Assembly: GCA_963837325.1 (NCBI GenBank)
Contig: CAWIMV010000001.1
Span: forward strand, 1,736,001 to 1,800,000
DNA length: 64,000 nucleotides
Origin: CAVQKZ01 sp963837325
GTDB taxonomy: Bacteria; Actinomycetota; Actinomycetes; Mycobacteriales; Jatrophihabitantaceae
Direction: 5' to 3'
The position numbers and the translations under genes were made by a program. Below the pieces are notes generated by a model. It was not told the DNA's origin and searched no databases. It saw only the letters and a list, made by a program, of their open reading frames with translations. Shown piece by piece: positions 15,726 to 25,948 of the stretch; the stretch's first letter is position 1, and the number at the start of each line of letters is the position of its first letter.

Positions 15726-16537
15726 TCGGCGCCCCGGCGCCGTTCCGCATCGACCTCGAGCACGGTGGCCGATGGACGTCGCTGCACCTCGGGGGTCGGG
15801 AATGGCTGTGGCGGCGGCCGGACTCGGCCCGCGCCGGCGTCGCACCCGGTGACCGGTTCGTCGACGCCGGCGGCATCGAGGAGTGCGTGCCCACCGTTCG
15901 CGGCATGCCGGATCACGGCGCGGCCTGGAGCCGCCAGTGGCAACGAGTCGGCGACGAGGACGTTGTCGACTGTGCCTACTTCGTGTTGCGCCGGCGGATC
16001 CGCGCCCAGGCCGACGGCGTGATTGCGACCTACCGCCTGGCGGCCGAGCCCGGATACCGGTTCGTGTGGGCGGCGCACGCGCTGCTGGATCTCGGCGTCG
16101 GAGCCCGGATCCAGTTGACCGAGGGCGCGGAGGTGCGGCTGTATCGCGAGGCGGGCCCGCTGATCGACCTCGCGTGGCCGGCCGGCGCGGAGTACGTGGT
16201 CGGCGCGTGGCCGAGCCCGGGTGGACTGCCGCTGTCCGAATTGGGTCCCGACGACGGCACCGCCGTCGGCGCGACTGTCGTGGACGCCGGCGAGGTCGAT
16301 ATCGTCGACGGCGACCGCTGCCTGACGATGCGCGTCGATGCTGACCTCGACATCCCGGTCTCCGTCTCGATCTGGCGCAACCTCGGCGGCTTCCCCGCCG
16401 GGACGCCCTACCGTTCTGTGGGCGTCGAGCCGATGCTCGGCCGGGTGTTCGATCTCGCCACCGCTGGCGACGGCGACGCCGTGGTCGTCCCTGGAAGTGG
16501 CGAGGTCGACTGGATCCTTCGTCTGGGCAGCTCATGA
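15719..16537 (+). CDS. Galactose mutarotase-like (aldose epimerase superfamily) protein
   Basis: A 272-residue beta-rich protein with GGREWLW near the N-terminus and DAGGIEECVPTVRG, which resembles the GGxxECxPT motif of aldose-epimerase-like proteins. It ends with VGVEPMLGR. The start may be ATG 15719 or GTG 15722; both overlap the dehydratase. In this operon it could interconvert galactose anomers before oxidation, but these divergent members are often uncharacterised, so the function is inferred from context. Confidence 0.7.
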   Translation: MVIGAPAPFRIDLEHGGRWTSLHLGGREWLWRRPDSARAGVAPGDRFVDAGGIEECVPTVRGMPDHGAAWSRQWQRVGDEDVVDCAYFVLRRRIRAQADGVIATYRLAAEPGYRFVWAAHALLDLGVGARIQLTEGAEVRLYREAGPLIDLAWPAGAEYVVGAWPSPGGLPLSELGPDDGTAVGATVVDAGEVDIVDGDRCLTMRVDADLDIPVSVSIWRNLGGFPAGTPYRSVGVEPMLGRVFDLATAGDGDAVVVPGSGEVDWILRLGSS

Positions 16538-17169
16538 CGGCCTTCGCCGACGCCTTGCGGACTCACCGGCTGGTGGCGATCGTGCGTGGGTCCGACGCCG
16601 ACGCCGCGCTGCAGACCGTCCTCGCCCTAGTCGACGAGGGCGTCGCGCTGATCGAGGTCTCCCTGACGACCACCGACGCCGAGTCGGTGATCGCCCGGGC
16701 CCGGGCGGCGCTCGGGCCGGATGCGCCGCTGGGCTGCGGGACGGTCGTGACGGCCGACGACGCCCAGCGGGCCGCGGCAGCCGGCGCGAGTTTCGTCGTC
16801 ACGCCGGCACTCGGACCGGGCATCGCCGCCGCCCGCGACTTCGGCCTGCCGGTCGTCGGCGGGGCGTTCACGCCCAGCGAGGTGGTGGAGGCGGTTACCC
16901 GCGGCGTCAATGCGGTGAAGCTGTTCCCCGCCCAGCTCGGTGGCCCGGCGTACCTGCGGGCGCTGCGCGACCCGTTCCCCGGCCTGCCGATCGTGCCTGT
17001 CGGCGGCGTCGACGCCGCGGTGGCCCGCGACTACCTTGCCGCCGGCGCCGCCGCGGTCGGAGTCGGGTCACCGCTCGTCGGCGATGCCGCGGCGGGCGGC
17101 TCGCTCGACGTGCTGCGGGCGCGGGCCAGGTCGTTCCTGGCCGCCGTGAGCGAGGAGCCGCGCGCGTGA
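16534..17169 (+). CDS. dgoA: 2-keto-3-deoxy-6-phosphogalactonate/gluconate aldolase
   Basis: 211 residues of the Eda/DgoA family. The Schiff-base lysine is K129 in NAVKLFPA, the general acid/base Glu41 lies in IEVSLTT, and GCGTVV, VVTPALG and PVGGVD follow the family pattern. It cleaves the phosphorylated keto-deoxy acid to pyruvate and glyceraldehyde-3-phosphate. It overlaps both neighbours by 4 bp. Sequence alone does not separate gluconate from galactonate specificity; the adjacent galactonate dehydratase favours the latter. Confidence 0.92.
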   Translation: MTAFADALRTHRLVAIVRGSDADAALQTVLALVDEGVALIEVSLTTTDAESVIARARAALGPDAPLGCGTVVTADDAQRAAAAGASFVVTPALGPGIAAARDFGLPVVGGAFTPSEVVEAVTRGVNAVKLFPAQLGGPAYLRALRDPFPGLPIVPVGGVDAAVARDYLAAGAAAVGVGSPLVGDAAAGGSLDVLRARARSFLAAVSEEPRA

Positions 17170-18113
17170 CCGAGGTTCTCACGTTCGGCGAAACGATGGC
17201 GGCATTGCACGGGACGGGACCACTCCGGCTCGGCGGCACGATGACGATGACGATCGCCGGCAGCGAGTCGAACGTCGCGATCGGCCTCGCCCGCCTCGGG
17301 CACGCGGTCGAGTGGGTCGGACGCCTCGGCGACGACGAACTGGGCCGGCTCGTGCTGCGAACGCTGCGCGCCGAAGCGGTCGACGTCACCGCTGCGGTCG
17401 TGGACCCGTCCGCGCCGACCGGTACCCTGCTGTTCGAGCACCGCATCGCCGACGTCACCCGGGTCAGCTACTACCGGGCGGGCTCGGCCGGCAGCGGGAT
17501 CCGCGCCGTTGATGTCCTCGCCCGTCTCGGCGCCCGGCCGCCGATCCTGCACGTCACGGGCGTGACGGCCGCCCTCGGTCCCGATGCGGCCGATGCCGTG
17601 CGCTCCGCGGCCGAGTCGGCGCATCGGGACGGGATCGCCGTCAGCCTGGACGTCAACTTCCGCTCCCGCCTGTGGAGTGCGGACGATGCGCGCGCGGCTC
17701 TGCGGGCGCTCGTGCCGTACGTCGACCTAGTCTTCGCGTCCGACGACGAGCTGCCCCTGGTCGCGCCCGATCCCGGGGTGGAGGCGGACGAGGCGGCCGG
17801 CCGCCTGCTTGACGAAGGTGTCGACGCGGTGATCGTCAAGCGGGGCGCCGCCGGCGCGATCGCGTACTCGACCGATGGCAAGGTTGTGGCTCCGGCGCGC
17901 GCGGTGCCGGTCGTCGATGTTGTCGGCGCCGGCGACGCGTTCGTAGCAGGGTACCTGTCGGCGCATCTCGAAGCTCTCGACGTCGGCGCATGCGTCGAGC
18001 GCGGCGTCATACTCGGTGCCTTCGCCGTGTCTCGCATTGGCGACTGGGAGGCGCTCCCGACGCGCGACGAACTCGGTCTCCTCGACCAGCCGTCCGGCAC
18101 CACGTTCCGATGA
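17166..18113 (+). CDS. PfkB family 2-keto-3-deoxy sugar-acid kinase
   Basis: A 315-residue ribokinase-type enzyme. The N-terminus is VLTFGETMAAL, the substrate region GSESNVAIGLARLG, the middle motif SLDVNFRSRLW and the C-terminal anion hole/catalytic base VVDVVGAGDAFVAGYL. It should phosphorylate 2-keto-3-deoxygalactonate (or the gluconate epimer) with ATP. It is not of the DgoK fold, so this operon uses a KdgK-type kinase. The GTG start at 17166 makes a GTGA overlap with the aldolase. Confidence 0.9.
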   Translation: MTEVLTFGETMAALHGTGPLRLGGTMTMTIAGSESNVAIGLARLGHAVEWVGRLGDDELGRLVLRTLRAEAVDVTAAVVDPSAPTGTLLFEHRIADVTRVSYYRAGSAGSGIRAVDVLARLGARPPILHVTGVTAALGPDAADAVRSAAESAHRDGIAVSLDVNFRSRLWSADDARAALRALVPYVDLVFASDDELPLVAPDPGVEADEAAGRLLDEGVDAVIVKRGAAGAIAYSTDGKVVAPARAVPVVDVVGAGDAFVAGYLSAHLEALDVGACVERGVILGAFAVSRIGDWEALPTRDELGLLDQPSGTTFR

Positions 18114-18217
18114 ACGCCGAGGTCGTCTGGGACGCGGTGGCTACGAGCCGGCCGCGGGTGCCCGCGGGGGTCCGCGACCGGCTGGTGTCCGTCGACGATC
18201 GCATCGCACGAGGATGA
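18110..18217 (+). CDS. 35-residue ORF at the end of the galactonate operon
   Basis: The ATG overlaps the kinase stop by ATGA, the same coupling used throughout the operon. The product begins MNAEVVWDAV and has no recognisable domain or membrane segment. It may be a real micro-protein or the N-terminal stub of a gene lost by deletion. Confidence 0.35.
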   Translation: MNAEVVWDAVATSRPRVPAGVRDRLVSVDDRIARG

Positions 18218-18272
18218 CCCGCGATCCGCGGAGAGGTGTCGTTGCCCCCGCGATTACCTGACTCCGTCCTGG

Positions 18273-18344
18273 TGGGCGATACTGGGATCGAACCAGTGAC
18301 CCCTGCCGTGTGAAGGCAGTGCTCTCCCGCTGAGCTAATCGCCC
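18273..18344 (-). tRNA. tRNA-Val (anticodon CAC)
   Basis: The minus strand folds as a full cloverleaf of 72 bases: acceptor GGGCGAT/ATCGCCC, D arm GCTC-AGCGGGA-GAGC, anticodon arm CTGCC-TTCACAC-GGCAG with anticodon CAC, variable GGGTC and T arm ACTGG-TTCGATC-CCAGT. It reads GUG valine codons. The CCA end is not encoded in full. No integrase or att duplication is visible beside it. Confidence 0.96.
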
Positions 18345-18448
18345 GCATCCGCGACCGTCGGCACGGGCCAGCCGGTCGCGAAGCTCGCCCAGCCTACATG
18401 GATCCGCAGAAGAGGCCGATTACTACGGGGGGCAGCGGCGCGGGCTGC

Positions 18449-19429
18449 TCACTCGTAGAAGTTGCGGATCCACCGATGCTTCTGCAGCGGCTCCAGACGA
18501 TCGTTCGGCAGCCCGGCGCCGTCGCCGACGCGGACGTTGCGCTCCACGTTCGCCGGGCGGCGCATTCCCGGGATGACGCTGCTGACCGCCGGATGGCTCA
18601 GCACGAACCGCAGCGCGATCTCGGGCAGTTCATCGGCGGAGATGTCCAGGTCGGCCAGGATCGCGTTGACGTGTTCGGCCACCTGGGCCGGCCGATCGCC
18701 GCGGAAGTACGAGCTGCGCCAGTCGTCGCCGGCGAAGGTCGTGTCGGCCGTCATCGTCCCGGTCAGGCCGCCCTCATCCAGGGCGACGCGGACGATGACA
18801 CCGACGCCGTGCTCCTGACAGGCCGGCAGCAATCGATCCTGTGGGCTCTGGTCGAAGATGTTGTAGATCACTTGGACGGTGTCGATGATCCCGCTGGCCA
18901 CCGCCTCGAGTGCGGTGTCCGGTTCGTGATCGTTGATCGAGATGCCGAACGCGGTGATCAAACCGTCCCGCTTCATGGTGGCGACCTCGTCGAGCCAGTC
19001 GCCCTCATGCAACCACCGGGGCGACCAGACGTGGATCTGCTGGACGTCGACGTGATCGGTACCCAGCCGCCGGAGGCTCTCTTCGGTGCAGGCCCGCAGA
19101 TGCCCGGGTGGCATTCCTTCGGAAACCGGCGTGTCGTGACCGGCCGGCCACACCCGGTTGGCCGGCGGCGCCTTGGTGGCCACGACGATCTGTTCGGATC
19201 GTCCGCGGACGACGTCGCCGACCAGCCGTTCGCTCCGGCCGTCGCCGTACATGTACGCGGTGTCGATGAACGTGACGCCGAGGTCGATCGCCCGCTGCAG
19301 CGCGGCGACGGATTCGTTTTCGTCAGTGGCGCCCCAGCCACCGCCGATGCCCCAGGCGCCGAAGCCGATCTCAGAAACGGTCAGGCCGGTCTTGCCCAAT
19401 TCACGAGTATGCATGCCTCCACCCTGCAT
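18449..19429 (-). CDS. Aldo/keto reductase
   Basis: A 326-residue AKR. The catalytic tetrad is visible: Asp56 and Tyr61 in FIDTAYMYGDG, Lys86 in VVATKAP and His133 in VQQIHVW. The C-terminal cofactor loop is SSVIPGMRRPANVERN. Such proteins reduce aldehydes or oxidise sugars with NADP. It sits next to the galactose locus but on the other side of the tRNA and in the opposite direction, so a link is only possible. Starts at 19429 and 19414 both fit. Confidence 0.9.
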   Translation of the reverse strand: MQGGGMHTRELGKTGLTVSEIGFGAWGIGGGWGATDENESVAALQRAIDLGVTFIDTAYMYGDGRSERLVGDVVRGRSEQIVVATKAPPANRVWPAGHDTPVSEGMPPGHLRACTEESLRRLGTDHVDVQQIHVWSPRWLHEGDWLDEVATMKRDGLITAFGISINDHEPDTALEAVASGIIDTVQVIYNIFDQSPQDRLLPACQEHGVGVIVRVALDEGGLTGTMTADTTFAGDDWRSSYFRGDRPAQVAEHVNAILADLDISADELPEIALRFVLSHPAVSSVIPGMRRPANVERNVRVGDGAGLPNDRLEPLQKHRWIRNFYE

Positions 19430-19499
19430 GATGCGGTACCCACCAGGTCAAGCGCGTACCCGAAACTTGTGAGCTGCGGTTGGGATCCGGTCGTCCGTC

Positions 19500-19565
19500 C
19501 ATGATCAACTCACGCTAGGTGCGCGATTCTCCCGCAAACCGCACACTGGACGTGTGTTGATCATG
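19500..19565. repeat. 66-bp extragenic inverted repeat
   Basis: Arms at 19500-19514 and 19551-19565 pair at 14 of 15 positions (outer 10 bases CATGATCAAC / GTTGATCATG are perfect), around a 36-base loop. It fills the gap between the aldo/keto reductase start and the PGPGW gene end, both leftward. The size and shape fit a REP- or MITE-like element. Confidence 0.5.
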
Positions 19566-19593
19566 ATGGCGATGCACGGCTGTGCTCTACCTA

Positions 19594-19995
19594 CTAGATG
19601 ACGGTGTACAGGTACCACGAAGCGGCAATCGCACCGGCAATCACGAGCAGGCTGAGCAGGCCGAGGCCGATCCGTGCGACCATGCCCTGCTGGGCCGCCC
19701 AGCGAGTCCAATCGCCGACGAGGCGCCGGGCCCGCCGCAGCAGGCGCGAGGCCCATTCATACTCACTGGCCAGCAGTCCGAGCCCGGCGAAAATGATCAA
19801 CCAACCGGGCCCGGGCAACGGCAACAGCAGGATGCCGATGAGGATCACGGCGACACCGAGAACCGTGATGGCGATCCGCCAGGCCAGCGCGCCGCCTGGC
19901 ACTGCTCGCACCCGCCCGCGAATACTGCTCAGCCGACCACCGATGCCCGGCCGATCAGTTTGATTCGGTCGCCGGGTCTGCGCGGTCTCGGGCAT
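19594..19995 (-). CDS. PGPGW (TIGR02611-like) transmembrane protein
   Basis: 133 residues with three hydrophobic segments. The family hallmark LPLPGPGWLIIFAGLGLLA lies between the first two (about 58-76). An amphipathic basic stretch, WASRLLRRARRLV, follows. The function of the family is unknown. A TACCGT box ends six bases before the ATG, so the message is probably leaderless. Confidence 0.85.
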   Translation of the reverse strand: MPETAQTRRPNQTDRPGIGGRLSSIRGRVRAVPGGALAWRIAITVLGVAVILIGILLLPLPGPGWLIIFAGLGLLASEYEWASRLLRRARRLVGDWTRWAAQQGMVARIGLGLLSLLVIAGAIAASWYLYTVI

Positions 19996-20001
19996 CGGTT
20001 C

Positions 20002-20007
20002 ACGGTA
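20002..20007 (-). promoter_or_regulatory. -10 box TACCGT, leaderless start of the PGPGW gene
   Basis: The box ends six bases upstream of the ATG at 19995, placing transcription at or next to the start codon. No ribosome binding site is present. Confidence 0.35.
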
Positions 20008-20026
20008 CGTGAGAACGCCGACCGCC

Positions 20027-20032
20027 TAGAGT
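20027..20032 (+). promoter_or_regulatory. -10 box TAGAGT, leaderless start of the small membrane protein
   Basis: Six bases separate this box from the GTG at 20039. It is divergent from, and only 20 bp away from, the PGPGW -10 box. Confidence 0.35.
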
Positions 20033-20038
20033 GAGCAC

Positions 20039-20236
20039 GTGCCGAGCGACGACGACCGGGCCTTTTCCGGCCGCTTGACGGTGGGTGTGTTCATCACGGT
20101 CGTCGCGCTCATCGTGCTCGTCCTGGCGGCGCAGAAAATCCCGCACGCCAAGCGGCCGAGCATTCTGCAACCCACCGTGGTCGTCACCACGATCACCAAC
20201 TCTCCGGGCGCCGCAGCGTCGCGACCCGCCGGCTGA
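20039..20236 (+). CDS. Small single-pass membrane protein, unknown
   Basis: 65 residues: a charged N-terminus (PSDDDRAFSGR), one helix (LTVGVFITVVALIVLVLAA) and a Thr/Ser-rich tail predicted outside the membrane. I do not recognise a family. It is divergent from the PGPGW gene and convergent with the box-operon amidohydrolase, 6 bp apart. Confidence 0.6.
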   Translation: MPSDDDRAFSGRLTVGVFITVVALIVLVLAAQKIPHAKRPSILQPTVVVTTITNSPGAAASRPAG

Positions 20237-20242
20237 GCCGAC

Positions 20243-21100
20243 TCAGCCAGCTCTCTTCAGGTTGTACACGCGCGCGGCGTTCCCCGCGAGCACGAGGTCA
20301 GCGGTTTCGCTGTCGGGGCACAACGCGGCCACGGCGCGGGCGTTCTTGGCGATGCCCGGGATGCCCGGCCAATCCGTGCCGAAGATCATGCGACGGGTGA
20401 GCCGGGTCCAATCGTGGCGGGCGTAGTACGTCTGCAGCCGGGAGGGCGGCAGCCCGGACAGCTCGATCCAGACGTGTTCGTTGCTCAGAGCCAGGAAGGC
20501 GGCCGCGTCGTACCACCAGCCGCGCCCGCCGTGGGCCAGCACGATGTCGAGCGTCCGGAAGTCGCGCAACACGTCATCGAGCAGGATCGGGTCGGCGTAC
20601 TGATTGAGCGCGCCCGGGAACGTCGACGTGCCGCAGTGCACGATAACCGGCAAGCCGGCGGACTGGCAGATGTCGTACGCCGGGTAGAGCGCTCGGTGAT
20701 TCGCCGGGAAGCCGCCGTGCACGGGGTGCACCTTCAGCGCGACGGCGCCGAGCGAAAGTTGCCGGGCCAGCTCTTCATCGACCGGGTGGTGCAGATGCGG
20801 ATTGACGTTGGCCGCGAACTTGACCCGCGCGGGGTTGTGCGCCGCCAGCACGGCCATGTCCTCGACGCTCTGCGTGCCGGTCACCTTCGGGCTGTATTCG
20901 GCGAGCACGACGGCGACGTCGACGCCCTCGGCCTCGAGGTGAGCGTCGAAAGCGCTGGGCACGACCGAACCGGACCCGTCGTAGAGCGCTTCGAGTTCGG
21001 GCCGGCCGAAGCCCTGCAGCCACACATCCCACGGCACTTTGAGCCCGGACAGCCGGGCCGGGTGCAGGTGCACGTCGATCAGCGGGCGTCCGTCGATCAT
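20243..21100 (-). CDS. Amidohydrolase (PF04909 type) of the box operon
   Basis: 285 residues with the TIM-barrel metal-hydrolase motifs: DVHLHP at the N-terminus, KVHPVHGG, VIVHCGTS, LAHGG and the C-terminal FGTDWPG. Members include ACMSD and related decarboxylases or hydrolases acting on ring-cleavage acids. It starts within the benzoate-CoA ligase stop (TGATG), so it is co-translated with the benzoate genes. It may process an intermediate or side product of the pathway; the substrate is not known. Confidence 0.82.
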   Translation of the reverse strand: MIDGRPLIDVHLHPARLSGLKVPWDVWLQGFGRPELEALYDGSGSVVPSAFDAHLEAEGVDVAVVLAEYSPKVTGTQSVEDMAVLAAHNPARVKFAANVNPHLHHPVDEELARQLSLGAVALKVHPVHGGFPANHRALYPAYDICQSAGLPVIVHCGTSTFPGALNQYADPILLDDVLRDFRTLDIVLAHGGRGWWYDAAAFLALSNEHVWIELSGLPPSRLQTYYARHDWTRLTRRMIFGTDWPGIPGIAKNARAVAALCPDSETADLVLAGNAARVYNLKRAG

Positions 21101-22686
21101 CAGCGGGCGTCCTGCAACATGACGGCGGGATCGACCAGGACGCCCGCGGCCATGGCTCGCAGCTCCACCCGCCGGATCTTCCCGGTAGCCGTGGTCGGGT
21201 AACCGCCGACGAACACGATCCGACGTGGCCGCTTGAACGACGGCAGCGTGGCGGCGCAGTGCTCGAGCAATTCCGGCTCAGTGGCCGGGGCATTGGGTTG
21301 CAACACCACATAGGCCACCGGCTTCTCCAGTCCGTCGGCGTCGAGCGCGGCCACGACGACGGCCTGGGCGACCGCGGGGTGCGCGAGCAACCGCTCTTCG
21401 ACTTCGGCCGGGGAAACCCAGATGCCACTGGACTTGAGCATGTCGCCGGTGCGGCCCAGGCAGCGGAAGTAGCCGTCGGCGTCCTGCTGATAGGTGTCCC
21501 CGGTGCGCAGCCATTCGCCCTGGAACACCTGCCGCGACGCGTCATATCGGGCCCAATAACCCGTTGCGGCGGACCCGCCGCGCACGAGCAGCATGCCCGG
21601 TGTCCCCGGGGTCACGTCGACACCGGATTCGTCGACCACGCGCAGGTCGTAGCCGGGCACTGCCGTCCCGGTCGTACCGGCGCGCACGCGTCCCGGGCGG
21701 TTCGACAAGAAGATGTGCAGCATCTCGGTCATGCCGATGCCGTCGAGGATGTCGACGCCGAAGCGAGCCGTCCACCGCTCGTACAACGCCGCCGGCAGCG
21801 CTTCACCCGCCGACGCCGCCAGCCGCACGGGCCGCATCGAGTCCGGTGCGAGGTCGGCGCGCAGCATGTTCGCGAAGAAAGTCGGCCCCCCGAAGAAAAG
21901 GGTGACGCCGGACTGCTGGACCCGTTCGACGATGAGCTCGGGCTTGGCCGGCGCTGCCTCCAGAACCGCGCACGCACCTACCGACAGGGGAAAGAGGATG
22001 GAGTTCCCCAGGCCGTACGCGAAGAACGCCTTGGCGGCCGACAGACACCGGTCCTGGGCGGTGATGCCGAGGACCTGCCGACCGTAGGTCTCGCAGACGA
22101 CGCGCACCGAGCCGTGGCGATGCATCGCGGCCTTGCTGGTACCCGTCGTGCCCGAGGTGTAGAGCCAGAAGGCCGGCGAGTCGGCCGTGGTCGGGTACAC
22201 GGCGACGCTCGGCTCGGCATCGTCGACGAGGCGATCCAGATCGTGCACGGGTAGCGCGGACGAGCCGACGTCCGCCCCGTTCGCCGCAAGCACGCCGCGC
22301 AGCTCGGACGCACTGCCGAGCGCAGCCGCAGCCACATCGGCGAACTGCGGGCTCACGGCGAGCAGGCGGGCCCGCGAGTCCTGGAGCAGCTCGGCCAAGC
22401 CCTCGGCACGCAGCATCGTCGACACCGGCACCGGGATGGCGCCGATCCGCATCGCCGCGAGGTACAGGCTCACGAACTCCGGGGAGTCGGCCAGACACAT
22501 CAGCAGCCGCTGCTCCGGTTGCAGGCCAAGCTGCACCAGCACGGTCGCCGTGCGCTGCACCCGGTCGAGCAGCGCACCGTAACTCATTTCACCCGCGCGA
22601 CCGGCGACAGCGAGCCGCTCACCATCGCCGGCCGCGACCCGCCGGTCAAGCAGGTATTCACACGCGTTGAACAGCTCGTCAGCCAT
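21100..22686 (-). CDS. bclA: Benzoate-CoA ligase
   Basis: A 528-residue adenylate-forming enzyme. Motifs are the AMP-binding P-loop LYTSGTTGTSKAAMH, the aryl-acid pocket region around AKAFFAYGLGNSILFPL, GMTEMLHIFLSN, the hinge TGDTYQQDADGYFRCLGR and the C-terminal lysine in TATGKIRR. The AFFAYGLGN and HIFLSN motifs are typical of benzoate-CoA ligases. It activates benzoate or a substituted benzoate to the CoA thioester, the entry step for BoxB and BoxC encoded directly upstream. Confidence 0.9.
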   Translation of the reverse strand: MADELFNACEYLLDRRVAAGDGERLAVAGRAGEMSYGALLDRVQRTATVLVQLGLQPEQRLLMCLADSPEFVSLYLAAMRIGAIPVPVSTMLRAEGLAELLQDSRARLLAVSPQFADVAAAALGSASELRGVLAANGADVGSSALPVHDLDRLVDDAEPSVAVYPTTADSPAFWLYTSGTTGTSKAAMHRHGSVRVVCETYGRQVLGITAQDRCLSAAKAFFAYGLGNSILFPLSVGACAVLEAAPAKPELIVERVQQSGVTLFFGGPTFFANMLRADLAPDSMRPVRLAASAGEALPAALYERWTARFGVDILDGIGMTEMLHIFLSNRPGRVRAGTTGTAVPGYDLRVVDESGVDVTPGTPGMLLVRGGSAATGYWARYDASRQVFQGEWLRTGDTYQQDADGYFRCLGRTGDMLKSSGIWVSPAEVEERLLAHPAVAQAVVVAALDADGLEKPVAYVVLQPNAPATEPELLEHCAATLPSFKRPRRIVFVGGYPTTATGKIRRVELRAMAAGVLVDPAVMLQDAR

Positions 22687-22701
22687 GCTCGCCGCCTCGC
22701 A

Positions 22702-24125
<1,424 letters not shown>

Positions 24126-24129
<4 letters not shown>

Positions 24130-25856
24130 ACTCGCTTCCGGTCGAAGTCCGGGCGTTGGCCGGTGCCGAACCTGCTCAACGCGCCGTTGTCGCCCGAAGC
24201 GTTGGGACGGTAGAAGATCCAGTTCTGCCAGGCCGTGAGCCGGCCGAAGATCTTGGTCTCCATGGTCTCGGGGCCGGTGAAGCGATAGTTTGCCTCCATC
24301 CCGGTCAGCGCGTCCGGGCTGAAGCTGGCCCGCTGCTCGACGGCGATGCGGAGCTCTTCGTCCCAGTCGATGTCATCAGGCGCGAACGTCACCAGGCCTA
24401 GGTTTTCGGCTGTCTCGGCCGGCAGCGGCTTGGCCGACTCGGCGTGCACGGCAGCGAGCGACTCGTCGTCGCCGAAGAAGCGGGTCTGCAACCGGGTCAG
24501 CTCATTGCTCATCGGCAGGGGGCCGAAGTTCATCGCGCCCAGCGTGATCGTGGCCGGCTCGGCGTCGGCGTCCACGTCCTCGAAGACACCGGCCAAGTGG
24601 TAGCTGCGGTCGGCAGCCAAGGCGATTTCGAGCAGCGATCCGGCGAAGCAACTGCCGGGCTCGACGAAAGCGAGCAAGCTGCGGCTCGTGACGTCCAGGC
24701 GTTTCAAGGTCCGCTTGAGGTAGTGCCGGATCTCGTTGGCCAGCCAGTCGTCGGCGTTGTCGAGAAGTAGTTGGTCATGGCTGAGTACGTTGTCGGCCCG
24801 CCCGGCGGTCTTGAAGATCCAGGTGCCGAGCTCGAGTTCGTTCGTACGCAGGTCGAGGATGAGGTCGTCGAGCTCGCGGGTCATGGCAAGGGTCCAGAAC
24901 TGCGCACCCTGCTCGTGCACAGCGGCGATGTCGGCGCCGGCCGAGCCCGCTGGCGCGGAGATCGTGATCTGGACAGTGCCGGCAACGTGGTCGAGCTCCG
25001 CGGCGACGTGTCGATAGTTGATCGCAGTGTCACTGCGTTGTTTCTCCAGTGGGCTGAACGCGACGCCCTTGGCGTCGACGGGGCGATTCGATCTGGCCGC
25101 GAACTCGGCTGCCCGCTCGGCCACCGTCTCGTCCCACCTCGGCCGAGCCACGGCTTCGTCGACGAGCTTCCAGTCGACCGCCTTCGTGCCGGCGAGCCCC
25201 TCAGCCTTCGTGGAGAAGTAGTCGGCCCGATCGCGGCGGACGTGGCGCTTGTCCACCAGCCGTGTCAGGCCGCCGGTGCCGGGCAGCACCCCGAGCAACG
25301 GCAGCTCGGGCAGCGACACCGCCGACGCGCGGTCGTCGACGAGCATGACGTGTTCACAGGCCAAGGCCAGCTCATACCCGCCCCCTGACGCCGTCCCGTT
25401 GACCGCGGCAACGTAGGTCTGACCGGAGTGCGCGGTCGCGTCCTCGATGCCGTTGCGGGTTTCGTTGGTGAACTTGCAGAAGTTGACCTTCCAGGAGTGC
25501 GGTGAACCGGCCAACATCCGAATGTTCGCGCCCGCACTGAAAATCTTGTCCTTGGCGCTGGTCAGCACGACTGTTCGCACCTGCGGATGCTCGAAGCGCA
25601 GCCGCTGCACGGCGTCGTACAACTCGATGTCGACCCCGAGGTCGTAGGAGTTCAGCTTGAGCTCGTAGCCCTCGCGCAGACCGGCCTTCTCGTCCACGTC
25701 CATCCACAGGGTCGCGACCGGACCGTCGACGTCGATGCGCCAGTGCCGGTAGTCCTCCAGGGCGACTCGGAAGTCGACGCGTCGAGGTGATTCGTCCACC
25801 GGCTTTGGCGCGTCCGGGCCGGGCGATTCAGCGTGCTGTGCGGCCAGGCTGGTCAC
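24126..25856 (-). CDS. boxC: 2,3-epoxybenzoyl-CoA dihydrolase BoxC
   Basis: A 576-residue crotonase-family protein made of two enoyl-CoA-hydratase-like halves. The N-terminal half shows SAKDKIFSAGANIRMLAG and NGTASGGGYELALACEH; the C-terminal half shows SRSLLAFVEPGSCFAGSLLEIALAADR. This length and tandem layout define BoxC, which opens the epoxidised ring hydrolytically, releasing formate. It is the first gene of the leftward operon, has a GTG start preceded by GAGGAAGG, and is divergent from the PaaX regulator. Confidence 0.95.
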
Positions 25857-25892
25857 GGGCGAGCCTTCCTCGCGGGGAACGACGGCCTCTAT

Positions 25893-25920
25893 GTTCTACA
25901 CTTCAGTGCGGTACCGTCAA
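25893..25920 (-). promoter_or_regulatory. Putative boxC promoter
   Basis: TTGACG (25915-25920), a 16-base gap and TAGAAC (25893-25898) precede the boxC start by about 37 bp. This gap to the divergent regulator is the likely site of PaaX-type control. Confidence 0.4.
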
Positions 25921-25948
25921 GCGTTCGTAGCAGATTGGGCGATGTCCG

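Noticed and set aside
18273..18448. An integration site at the tRNA-Val
   Set aside because: No integrase, no direct repeat of the tRNA 3' end and no change in gene style are visible in the flanks.
25899..25925. A palindrome centred on GGTACC as a PaaX operator
   Set aside because: Aligned by hand, the flanks do not pair beyond the central hexamer, so no operator is claimed.
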